From NCBI GenBank assembly GCA_035533015.1, contig DATLUQ010000015.1, positions 1 through 64,000 on the forward strand: a stretch of 64,000 nt of DNA, given 5' to 3'. Positions within the stretch are counted from its first letter, which is position 1. Each line of letters opens with the position of its first letter. Made by a program: the position numbers and the translations under genes. This DNA comes from Gemmatimonadaceae bacterium. GTDB lineage: Bacteria; Gemmatimonadota; Gemmatimonadetes; Gemmatimonadales; Gemmatimonadaceae. The notes under the pieces were generated by a model. It was not told where the DNA came from. It did no database searches and worked only from the letters and a program-made list of their open reading frames with translations. Shown one piece after another: positions 26,540 through 34,408 of the stretch.

Positions 26540-26545
26540 AATATA
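26540..26545 (-). promoter_or_regulatory. Candidate internal -10 element before murC
   Basis: TATATT on the minus strand lies 12 bases before the murC ATG in the 38 nt murG-murC gap, flanked by GC-rich DNA. Its continuation (TATATTGC) is the same as that of the AT island upstream of ftsZ. There is no ribosome site between it and the ATG. No -35 was identified. Confidence 0.3.
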
Positions 26546-26565
26546 GGGGTTACGCGCCCCGCCCC

Positions 26566-27675
26566 TCAAGTCTGCCGAGCCGACCGATCGATAATCGCGA
26601 GGATGTGCTCGGCGATCGTCTCGGCAGCGCGGGGCCGCGCCCGCCGGGCCGCGCCTTCGGCGAGCGCCTGGAGCCGCGGCGGATCGTCGAGGAGACTGCC
26701 AATCAATTCGTGCAGCCTGGGACCCGTGAGTTGCGTCTGCGGCAGGTGGATGGCGGCGCCCGCGTGTTCGAGCGTGGCGGCGTTGGTGGTCTGGTGCTGG
26801 GCAGCGGCAGTGGGCAGCGGGACGAGGATCGCGGGAATCTTCCAGGCGAACAGTTCGCTCGTCGTCATGGATCCGGCGCGGGCCACGGCCAGGTCCGAGG
26901 CGGCGTAGGCATCGGAGATCGGCGCGAGGTAGTCGCGCACGCGAACGCGGGCGCTCTCATACGAGGCGAATTCGGCGAAGGTGCTCCTGCCGGTTCCCCA
27001 GATCACGTACAGATCGTCGGGCAGCCCCAGATTGATCCATCCCGCCACGGCGCGGTTGATGGCCTCCGATCCCTGGCTCCCGCCGTAGACGAGGAGCACG
27101 TGTCCGCCGGCGCGGGGGAAACCCCATTTGGCGCGCGCCGTGGCGCGCGACAGGCTCATCGACGTGGGCGGATCGATCGGCGCGCCGGTGTCGACGAGCT
27201 TGGAGCGGTCGGACACGCGCAGGAGCCGCGCCGCCTCGGGAAAAGTGAGGTAGATCTCGGCGCAGTCGCGCGCGTAGCGGCGCGCCGTGAGGCCCGGGTA
27301 GCTGTCCCCCACCTGCTGCACGATGGGAATGTGCTTGCGCCGCGCGTATTCCAGCATCAACCCCGAGGCGTATCCGCCCGTGCCCACGACGAGCGCGGGC
27401 CGGTGCTCCCGCACCAACTGGCCGATCTTGCGCCACTCCATCACCGCGCTCACCAGCGTGCGCCAGTTCTTCCAGGCTGCGCGCCGGTGGAGCGGATGGA
27501 GATCGAGCAACACATATGGGAATTCAGATTGCGGCAGCACGTGCTTCTCGATGCCGCGCTGCGCGCCCACGAAGAACGGCTCCACATCGGGGCGGGCCCG
27601 CACCAGCGCCCGCGCGATGGCGAGCCCCGGATAGAGATGGCCCCCCGTGCCGCCGCCGGCGAAGATGACGCGCAC
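26566..27675 (-). CDS. murG: MurG glycosyltransferase (lipid II synthesis)
   Basis: The product has 369 residues with the GT-B fold. The N-terminal glycine-rich loop FAGGGTGGHLYPGLAIA contacts the diphosphate, VVGTGGYASG lies in the acceptor domain, and YGGSQGSEAINRAV plus ARAGSMTTSELFAWKIPAILVPLP form the UDP-GlcNAc site. It transfers GlcNAc from UDP-GlcNAc to lipid I on the inner face of the membrane. The usual 'EQN..PG..N' acceptor stretch is replaced by VQQVGDSYPGLTARRYA, a divergence seen here directly. Three bases separate it from the ftsW stop. Confidence 0.96.
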   Translation of the reverse strand: MRVIFAGGGTGGHLYPGLAIARALVRARPDVEPFFVGAQRGIEKHVLPQSEFPYVLLDLHPLHRRAAWKNWRTLVSAVMEWRKIGQLVREHRPALVVGTGGYASGLMLEYARRKHIPIVQQVGDSYPGLTARRYARDCAEIYLTFPEAARLLRVSDRSKLVDTGAPIDPPTSMSLSRATARAKWGFPRAGGHVLLVYGGSQGSEAINRAVAGWINLGLPDDLYVIWGTGRSTFAEFASYESARVRVRDYLAPISDAYAASDLAVARAGSMTTSELFAWKIPAILVPLPTAAAQHQTTNAATLEHAGAAIHLPQTQLTGPRLHELIGSLLDDPPRLQALAEGAARRARPRAAETIAEHILAIIDRSARQT

Positions 27676-27678
27676 CGG

Positions 27679-28887
27679 TCAACTCCGCAGCGGATCGGTG
27701 GCCGAGCTGCCGTACACGCGCTCCTTGGTGCTCCCGATGTTGACCAGCACGCCCGTCGTGAACAGCGTCAGCACCAGATTGGAACGGCCGAACGACACGA
27801 AGGGAAGCGTGAGACCCGTGGTGGGCAGAAGCCCTACGACCACCCCCACGTGGAGCAGCGCCGTGAGCACCGTGACGAAGGTGAGCCCCACCGCCACCAA
27901 CTGCAGGAACGGCGAGCGGGCCTGCCGCGCGATGCGGAATCCGAACAGCCCGAAGGCGGCAAACGCCAGCGTGATCGCCGCGAGGCCGACAAACCCCCAC
28001 TCCTCACCGATGTTGCTGGCAATGAAATCGCTGTACGGGAACGGCAGGAAACCGTACTGTTGGCGCCCCTCACCGAATCCCACCCCGAACAGCCGCCCCG
28101 AGCCCACCGCCACCAACGACTGCTGCAACTGATAGCTCACCGTGGCCGGGGCCGACCCCGGATCGAAGAAGCTGGTGAGCCGCAGCATCGCGTACTGAAA
28201 CTTCTCGGCCTTGGCCCACACCAACGGCATGGCGATCGCGCCGAGAACCACGAAATGCCCGATGCGGGCGCCGCCGGCGTAGAGAATCACGGCCATCAGC
28301 AGCGTATACACCATCGCCACCGACAGGTCGGGCTCGAGAAACGACAGCAGATCGAGGAACCCGATCACGAGCAGGAACGGCACCAATCCCTTGGTCAGGT
28401 GGCGGAGCTGATCACCCTTTTTCACCGTGAGCATGGCCACCCACACGATCACCGCGAACTTGGCGAGCTCCGACGGCTGCAACGACGTACCGAACAGGAA
28501 CCGCTTGGACCCATGGATGCGGGGCGCGATGCTCGCCGGGAGGACGAGGCAAGCCATCATCATCGCAATCGTCAGCCACATGAGCGGCCATGCCCACCGC
28601 TCCCATTTCTGCGCGTCCATCTTGGCAGCGACGGCGAATGCCACCACCCCCACCACCGCGCCCTCGAGCTGCCGCACCAGATAGTAAGCGCTGGAGTGTC
28701 CCTCGTTCATGGCCACGATCGCGCTCGCGCTGTACAGCACGGCGAGCCCGAACGCCAGCACGGCCGCCGTGATCAGCGTCAGCGCCTTGGCCTCCGAGCC
28801 CATGCGCCATCGTTCCCGCACGTCAGCGTGCGCCACGGCTGTCGGTCGTCCAGCGGCGAGACCGTCGGGTGCGCGGCCGCCCGTCAT
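27679..28887 (-). CDS. ftsW: Septal peptidoglycan polymerase FtsW (SEDS family)
   Basis: The product has 402 residues with about ten transmembrane helices. Diagnostic SEDS features are GTSLQPSELAKFAVIVW, FLDLLSFLEPDLSVAMVY with the catalytic-type Asp, the loop FPYSDFIASNIGEEWGFVG and the closing LPTTGLTLPFVSFGRSNL. The usual SYGGS-type end reads SFGRS here. It polymerises glycan strands from lipid II together with FtsI. The ATG overlaps the murD stop (ATGA). A second possible start 28 codons downstream (MGSEAKAL) would remove a non-conserved hydrophilic extension. Confidence 0.96.
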   Translation of the reverse strand: MTGGRAPDGLAAGRPTAVAHADVRERWRMGSEAKALTLITAAVLAFGLAVLYSASAIVAMNEGHSSAYYLVRQLEGAVVGVVAFAVAAKMDAQKWERWAWPLMWLTIAMMMACLVLPASIAPRIHGSKRFLFGTSLQPSELAKFAVIVWVAMLTVKKGDQLRHLTKGLVPFLLVIGFLDLLSFLEPDLSVAMVYTLLMAVILYAGGARIGHFVVLGAIAMPLVWAKAEKFQYAMLRLTSFFDPGSAPATVSYQLQQSLVAVGSGRLFGVGFGEGRQQYGFLPFPYSDFIASNIGEEWGFVGLAAITLAFAAFGLFGFRIARQARSPFLQLVAVGLTFVTVLTALLHVGVVVGLLPTTGLTLPFVSFGRSNLVLTLFTTGVLVNIGSTKERVYGSSATDPLRS

Positions 28888-30278
28888 ACGGACACCGCGA
28901 GGCGCTTGAACTCCGCCCCCCGCTGCTCGTAGTTCGAGAACATGTCATAGCTCGAGCAGGCCGGCGAGAGCAGCACCACGTCGCCAGCGACGGCCGCCGC
29001 GCGGGCGGCGGTGACGACGTCGGCGAACGGAGTGCCCGCCGCGAGTGTGGTGATCGCGGCCACCCGATCGAGATCACGCGCGATGATCGGCGCCGCCTCG
29101 CCGTAGGCGATCACGCGCTTCACGGTGCGCTTCACCTCGCCGGCCAGCGCCGTGTACGGTTCACCCTTGTGCCGGCCGCCGAGCAGGAGCACGGTGGGAC
29201 GCACCATGCCGCGCAACGCGACGAGCGTGGACATCACGTTCGTGGACTTCGAGTCGTTGATCCAGGTCACGCCGCCCGATTCCCCCGCCGGCTCGATGCG
29301 ATGCTCGAGGGCCGTGAATCCGCGTAGCCCCCGCGTGAGCCGGGCCACCGAGAACCGCGTGCGGTGCCCGGGGTCGGCCATCATCACGGCCAACGTCGCG
29401 GCGAGCGCGTTGGCCACGTTGTGATCGCCCACCAACTGGAGTTCGCCGCGCGTGATCACCGGCTCGCCGAGGACCACGAGGCGGTCGTGCTCCCGGTCGT
29501 AGTACGCATCGGCGCGCTGCGATGCGGAAAAATCGGCCCGCACGCCGGCGACGTCGGCGACCATGGCCTGCGACGCGGCGTCATCGCGATTCGTGATCCA
29601 CGTGGAGGCACCCGACGCATTGCGAAAGAGCAGCGCCTTGTCGGCATAGTACTCCTCCACGCCCCTATACCGGTCCAGGTGGTTGGGCGCCAGGTTGGTG
29701 AGCAGCCCCACGTCCGGCGATATCGACGGTGTATCGTGCAACTGGAAGGACGACATTTCCAGCGCCACCCACGGTGCGGGGTCCGGCGACTGCGCCAACT
29801 CGCTCAGGGGACGCCCGATGTTCCCCGCAGCCTCGGCGCGCAGCCCCAGCGCGCTCAACAAGTGCGCGGTGAGCGCCGTGGTGGTGGTCTTGCCGTTGGT
29901 GCCGGTGATCGCGATGTAGCGCAGCGCCGGCAAGAACCGCAGCGCGACTTCCACCTCGCTCACGACGGGAATGCGCGCCGCACGCGCCGCCGCCAACGCA
30001 GGCGCGTCCGGCGGCACGCCCGGGCTGGTCACCACGAGCGAGGCGCGCCCGATGCGCTCGAGATCGTGGCGCCCCACGTCCACCGCCGCACCATCGGCCC
30101 GCAGCGCATCGGCCGCGGCCCGCACCCCCGGAGACGACCCGGTGTCAGATGCGTACACCTCGGCGCCCGTGCGCACCAGCAGCGTGCCCACGGCGCGGCC
30201 GCTTCGAGCAAGCCCCAGCACGGCGATCTCCCCACTCAGCCACCCCCGCTCCATCGCCGCTTCCGAGATACGCGTCAC
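28884..30278 (-). CDS. murD: UDP-N-acetylmuramoyl-L-alanine--D-glutamate ligase MurD
   Basis: The product has 464 residues. The N-terminal domain has IAVLGLARSGRAVGTLL and the following YASDTG; VVTSPGVPPDAP is the substrate-side loop; ITGTNGKTTTTALTAHLL is the ATP loop; LTNLAPNHLDRY and WINDSKSTN are the middle and C-terminal Mur motifs. It adds D-glutamate to UDP-MurNAc-L-Ala. The GTG start at 30278 lies seven bases from the mraY stop; an in-frame ATG at 30254 is an alternative. It is followed by ftsW with a four-base overlap. Confidence 0.96.
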   Translation of the reverse strand: MTRISEAAMERGWLSGEIAVLGLARSGRAVGTLLVRTGAEVYASDTGSSPGVRAAADALRADGAAVDVGRHDLERIGRASLVVTSPGVPPDAPALAAARAARIPVVSEVEVALRFLPALRYIAITGTNGKTTTTALTAHLLSALGLRAEAAGNIGRPLSELAQSPDPAPWVALEMSSFQLHDTPSISPDVGLLTNLAPNHLDRYRGVEEYYADKALLFRNASGASTWITNRDDAASQAMVADVAGVRADFSASQRADAYYDREHDRLVVLGEPVITRGELQLVGDHNVANALAATLAVMMADPGHRTRFSVARLTRGLRGFTALEHRIEPAGESGGVTWINDSKSTNVMSTLVALRGMVRPTVLLLGGRHKGEPYTALAGEVKRTVKRVIAYGEAAPIIARDLDRVAAITTLAAGTPFADVVTAARAAAVAGDVVLLSPACSSYDMFSNYEQRGAEFKRLAVSV

Positions 30279-30285
30279 GGGCTGA

Positions 30286-31431
30286 TCACCGCACCTTCAG
30301 GGTGGCCAGCGCCACGAACGCGCACAGCAGGCCCAGAATCCAGAACCGCACCACAACCTGGGTTTCCGGCCAGCCCTTGAGTTCGAAATGGTGATGGATG
30401 GGCGCGCGCAGGAACACCCGGTGAGCTCTGGCATACTCCACACCGTAGCGGCGGCGCCGGTACTTGAACACCCCGCGTTGAATCATCACCGACAGCGCCT
30501 CGCACATGAACACCCCGCCCACGAACACCAGCAGGAACTCGGACTTGAGGAGAATGGCCACCACGCCCAGCCCGCCCCCCAACGCCAGCGAGCCCGTATC
30601 TCCCATGAAGATCTCGGCAGGGTGGGTGTTGAACCAGAGGAAGGCGAGCAGCGCACCGGCCATGCCGGCACAGAACACCGTCAGCTCGCCGGAGTTCGCA
30701 AGATAGAACAACCCGAGGTAATGGCTCCAGTCCACACGGCCGATCACGTACGCGAACGCCGCAAAGGTGGCAAACGCGATCGCCGACAGCCCGGCGGCCA
30801 GGCCGTCGAGCCCGTCGGTGAGGTTCACAGCGTTGCTCACCCCGGTGAGCACGAAGGTCGTGAACACCACGTACAGCCATGCGAACGCGGCCGAGATCGG
30901 CACCACCAGCACGTACTTGAAGAACGGCAGCGTGGTCGATGCGCCGGGCAGGTCGGGCGAAAGTGGGAACCGCCACACGTACACGCCGAGCAGCAGCCCG
31001 ATCGTCACCTGGCCCGCGAGCTTGTAGCGCTCCACCAGCCCGAGGTTCTTCTCGCCGGCCCGCTTCTGGCGGACCTTCAGCACGTCGTCGATCAGTCCAA
31101 TGGCGCCCATCGCCGCCGTCACGCCCAGCGCCAGCCAGATGTACCGGCTGCTCAGCCGCGCCCACAGCAGCGTGGAGCCGATCGCCGCGAACAGGATGAT
31201 GAGCCCGCCCATCGTGGGCGTCTCCCCCTTGCCGGCATGCGTATCGGGCGTGCCCTCGCGCACGACCTGCGTGATCGACCCGCCGCGCAGGCGCCGGATG
31301 ATCGCCGGTCCAACCACGAACGCGAGCAACAAGGCCGTCACCGCCGCCCCCGCGGCGCGAAAGGTGATGTACGTGAACAGGTTGAGAATTCGGAACTGCC
31401 GGGCGAGCGGAACGAGAAAGTGGTAGAGCAC
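30286..31431 (-). CDS. mraY: Phospho-MurNAc-pentapeptide translocase MraY
   Basis: The product has 381 residues with about ten transmembrane helices and starts with GTG. Signature cytoplasmic segments are GKGETPTMGGLIIL, GLIDDVLKVRQKRA with the Asp-Asp pair, LTDGLDGLAAGLS, FMGDTGSLALGGGLG and RAPIHHHFELKGWPE (the HHHFE motif). It makes lipid I from UDP-MurNAc-pentapeptide and undecaprenyl phosphate. A gap of 107 nt separates it from murF upstream, the largest gap between dcw genes on this strand after that around ogt, and could hold a secondary promoter. Confidence 0.98.
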   Translation of the reverse strand: MLYHFLVPLARQFRILNLFTYITFRAAGAAVTALLLAFVVGPAIIRRLRGGSITQVVREGTPDTHAGKGETPTMGGLIILFAAIGSTLLWARLSSRYIWLALGVTAAMGAIGLIDDVLKVRQKRAGEKNLGLVERYKLAGQVTIGLLLGVYVWRFPLSPDLPGASTTLPFFKYVLVVPISAAFAWLYVVFTTFVLTGVSNAVNLTDGLDGLAAGLSAIAFATFAAFAYVIGRVDWSHYLGLFYLANSGELTVFCAGMAGALLAFLWFNTHPAEIFMGDTGSLALGGGLGVVAILLKSEFLLVFVGGVFMCEALSVMIQRGVFKYRRRRYGVEYARAHRVFLRAPIHHHFELKGWPETQVVVRFWILGLLCAFVALATLKVR

Positions 31432-31538
31432 GGGGGAGGCGGTGGGATTGTCGTTTCATTTCTGGTAGCACGGCAGGAGGGCGTGACGGGAGGACGGCAA
31501 ACGGCGTTCCGCGATTATCGGCCCTACGTCCCACTCTC

Positions 31539-32936
31539 CTACCGGCTGTTCGCCCAACGTTCGATGTCCGGCAGCAGGCGCTCGAGCCGCATCCCCCGCG
31601 ATCCCTTCAACAGGATCGCAGCGTTGTGCGCCAGTCGAGGCGCCAGCGCCTGCCACGCCGAATCGATGTCCGGCGCAGTGATGACGCGCGAAGGGGGCGC
31701 TCCGGCACGGACGAACGCGTCGGCGAACTCGCCGATGCCGACAATCAGTTCCACCGGCCCGGCCAGCACCGACCGCGCGACCTCGTCATGCACCCGCTGG
31801 GTATGCGGGCCCATCTCGCGCATCGTGCCCAGCACGGCCACCCGCGGCCGTCCCTGGCCGGCCTGGGCGAGCAGCGCGACGGCCGCGCGCACCGACTCCG
31901 GGTTGGCGTTGTACGCATCGTTGATCACCAGCGCCGATCCCACCACGGCCACCGATCCACGCATGGCCGGCATCCGAGCCGAGGCGATGCCCCGGGCGGC
32001 ATCCTCGACGGAGACCCCGCAGGCGTCGGCCACGGCCAGCACGAGCATCGCATTGCGGAGATGGTGAACGCCCCCAGTTGGCGGGCGCACGTCCACGCCT
32101 GCCACCACGGCCGTCCCGAGGCCGCCGGCGTTGACGCTCCACCGGTCTGCCCGTAGGTCACCCGCGTCCAGCCCCGCCGCCACCACGCGCCCCGCCCGGC
32201 CGGCCGCGGCGGCCACCACTTCGGGCTGCGAGGCCGGAACCACCGCGAGCGGTACGTGATCCAACGCCGCCAGCTCCTCACGCATCACGCCGGTCAGGTC
32301 GCCCAGCCCCTCGAGGTGCTCCTCGGCTATCGACGTCACGACCACGATGTTCGGCTCGGCGATCGCGCGCAGGGTGGCGATCTCCCCAGGCTGGTTGGTG
32401 CCCAGCTCGACCACCGCGACGTCGGCGTGGTCGGGAATGGCCAGCAGCGTGAGCGGCACCCCCACGAGGTTGTTGTAGTTCGCCTCGGAGGCGTGCACCT
32501 CGAGTCGTGTGCCGAGGGCCGCGCGCAACATTTCCTTCGTGCTCGTCTTGCCGTTGGAACCCACGACGCCCACCAGCGGGCCGTTCCATGCGCGCCGACG
32601 GTACCGGGCCAGCGCACCAAGCGCGCGCTCGGTGTGCGCGACCGCGTACACCGGCACGCCAAGGCCGGCCGCCCGTTCGGGACGCGACACTACGACGCCG
32701 CCCGCGCCCGCCGCCACCGCCCTGGCGAGAAAATCGTGGCCGTCGAAGTTCGGCCCCGAGAGCGCCACGAACAGATCTCCGGTCTGCAGGGTCCGCGTGT
32801 CGGTCCACACGCGGCCAAAGCGGCCCGCGCCGCGCGGGCCGAGACCCAGCGCGTCTGCCACCCGGTCGCGCGTCCAGAAGTCGGCTCCGGACGCCGGGGG
32901 CTCGCGCCGTTCTGGTGCGCGCACGTCGATGCTCAT
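31539..32936 (-). CDS. murF: UDP-MurNAc-tripeptide--D-Ala-D-Ala ligase MurF
   Basis: The product has 465 residues from MSIDVRAP. The N-terminal domain has TDTRTLQTGDLFVALSG; the ATP loop is GVVGSNGKTSTKEML; the middle domain has ANYNNLVGVPLTLL and ELGTNQPGEI; the C-terminal domain has VINDAYNANPESVRAAV and VLGTMREMG. All are MurF-type. It attaches D-Ala-D-Ala to complete the pentapeptide precursor. The ATG overlaps the murE stop (ATGA). An apparent extension of the frame further upstream runs through murE out of frame and is not real. No ddl gene for the dipeptide is present in the window. Confidence 0.97.
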   Translation of the reverse strand: MSIDVRAPERREPPASGADFWTRDRVADALGLGPRGAGRFGRVWTDTRTLQTGDLFVALSGPNFDGHDFLARAVAAGAGGVVVSRPERAAGLGVPVYAVAHTERALGALARYRRRAWNGPLVGVVGSNGKTSTKEMLRAALGTRLEVHASEANYNNLVGVPLTLLAIPDHADVAVVELGTNQPGEIATLRAIAEPNIVVVTSIAEEHLEGLGDLTGVMREELAALDHVPLAVVPASQPEVVAAAAGRAGRVVAAGLDAGDLRADRWSVNAGGLGTAVVAGVDVRPPTGGVHHLRNAMLVLAVADACGVSVEDAARGIASARMPAMRGSVAVVGSALVINDAYNANPESVRAAVALLAQAGQGRPRVAVLGTMREMGPHTQRVHDEVARSVLAGPVELIVGIGEFADAFVRAGAPPSRVITAPDIDSAWQALAPRLAHNAAILLKGSRGMRLERLLPDIERWANSR

Positions 32937-34405
32937 GGCGCCGATCCCCGCAGTTCGTGCACGATTGCCCGCTCGTCGAATGGAACGTTGACGGTGCCGA
33001 TCACCTGGTAGGTCTCGTGCCCCTTTCCCGCAAGCAGGACCACGTCGTCGGGGCGAGCCAGTTCGAGCGCGCGCTCGATCGCGGCGCGCCGATCCGCCAG
33101 CCGAACGAAGTCGGTGCGGCCGATCCCGGCCACGACGTCGTCGATGATGCGTTCGGGATCCTCGCCCCGCGGATTGTCGCTCGTCACCACCACCACGTCG
33201 GCCTTCGCGGCAGCCACGGCGCCCATCAGTGGACGCTTGCCGCGATCCCGGTCGCCCCCGGCGCCGAACACGCAGATGAGGCGGCCTCCAGTGAATGGCC
33301 GCAGGGCGTCCAGCGTGCGCGCCAGGGCATCGGGCGTGTGGGCATAGTCGCGAAGGACGGTGGGGAGCTCGGCCAGGCGTTCGAGGCGGCCCGGTACCTG
33401 CGGCATGGACGCCAGGCGGTGCGCAATGCGGGCCGGCGGTTCGCCCAGCGCCCAGGCCGTGGCCGCCGCGCCGAGCGCGTTGGCGATGTTGAAGTCGCCG
33501 ATGAGCGGCAGCTGCACGCGTGGGTGGTCGCCGACGCCGGCCACGTGGAGCGTGAACGCGCTGCCGTGCGGGCCCGGCTCCACGTCGGTGGCGCGCACGT
33601 CGGCGTCGCGCGATGCCACCCCGAACCGCACGCACCGGCCGCGCACCGGAAGCGCGTCCCACGCGCGGTCGTCGGCGTTCACGATCGTGGCGCCGTCGGG
33701 CGCCAACTGTTCCACGAGCAGAGCCTTGGCGGCCAGGTAGGCCTCCACGGTACCGTGGTAGTCCAGGTGGTCGCGGGTGAGGTTGGTGAATACGGCGGCG
33801 GCATACGTCACGCCCTCGGCGCGGTGCTGGTGGAGCGCGTGGGACGACATCTCCATGGCCACCGTTCGCGCGCCAGCGTCGGCGAGGGCGCGGAACACCC
33901 GCTGCAGTTCCACCGGTCCCGGCGTGGTGAGGCCCGCCCCGCCTTCCACCGGCGTGCCGGCACTGCCCACGAGCACGCCGAGCGTGCCGATCGACGCACT
34001 ACGCGCCTCGGGCGAATCGAGCAGGTGGCGGAGCATGTGGACGGTGGTGGTCTTCCCGTTGGTACCGGTGACCCCGATGGTGCGGAGTCCGTGGGCGGGC
34101 CATCCGTACGCCGCGCCGGCCACCAGCGCGGCGGCGCGACGTCCGTCGCGCACGATGATCGCCGGCAGCGTGGTGCGGGTCGCATTCTCGAGGACTGCCG
34201 CGGCGGCGCCCGCCGCCTGCGCGGCGTCGAGAAAGTCGTGGCCGTCGCGGGTCGAGCCGCGCACGGCGATGAATAGCCCGCCGCGCGCCACGTGGCGGCT
34301 ATCGTCGGTGACCGCCGTGAGCACGGCCGGCAGGTGCCCGCGCGTGCCGGCCAGCAGCCCGGCATGCCGCAGCGCGTGGACCAGAACGTCCGTGTCTATA
34401 CTCAT
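32933..34405 (-). CDS. murE: UDP-MurNAc-L-Ala-D-Glu--meso-diaminopimelate ligase MurE
   Basis: The product has 490 residues. The N-terminal domain has VTDDSRHVARGGLFIAVRG; the ATP loop is GVTGTNGKTTTVHML; SSHALHQHRAEGV and TNLTRDHLDYHG are MurE motifs; VLRDYAHTPDALARTLDAL begins the C-terminal domain. The substrate-selecting motif reads DNPRGEDP; DNPR is the form found in meso-diaminopimelate-adding enzymes (lysine-adding ones differ), so the peptidoglycan should be DAP-type. It starts three bases after the ftsI stop and overlaps murF. Confidence 0.97.
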   Translation of the reverse strand: MSIDTDVLVHALRHAGLLAGTRGHLPAVLTAVTDDSRHVARGGLFIAVRGSTRDGHDFLDAAQAAGAAAAVLENATRTTLPAIIVRDGRRAAALVAGAAYGWPAHGLRTIGVTGTNGKTTTVHMLRHLLDSPEARSASIGTLGVLVGSAGTPVEGGAGLTTPGPVELQRVFRALADAGARTVAMEMSSHALHQHRAEGVTYAAAVFTNLTRDHLDYHGTVEAYLAAKALLVEQLAPDGATIVNADDRAWDALPVRGRCVRFGVASRDADVRATDVEPGPHGSAFTLHVAGVGDHPRVQLPLIGDFNIANALGAAATAWALGEPPARIAHRLASMPQVPGRLERLAELPTVLRDYAHTPDALARTLDALRPFTGGRLICVFGAGGDRDRGKRPLMGAVAAAKADVVVVTSDNPRGEDPERIIDDVVAGIGRTDFVRLADRRAAIERALELARPDDVVLLAGKGHETYQVIGTVNVPFDERAIVHELRGSAP

Positions 34406-34408
34406 TTA

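Noticed and set aside
26605-28932. 775-codon plus-strand open frame opposite murG/ftsW
   Set aside because: Covers two genes with diagnostic motifs on the other strand; its own translation is low-complexity.
32937-33662. N-terminal extension of murF by about 240 residues
   Set aside because: The extra sequence overlaps murE in another frame and is Arg/Gly-rich; MSIDVRAP with its ATGA overlap is the natural start.
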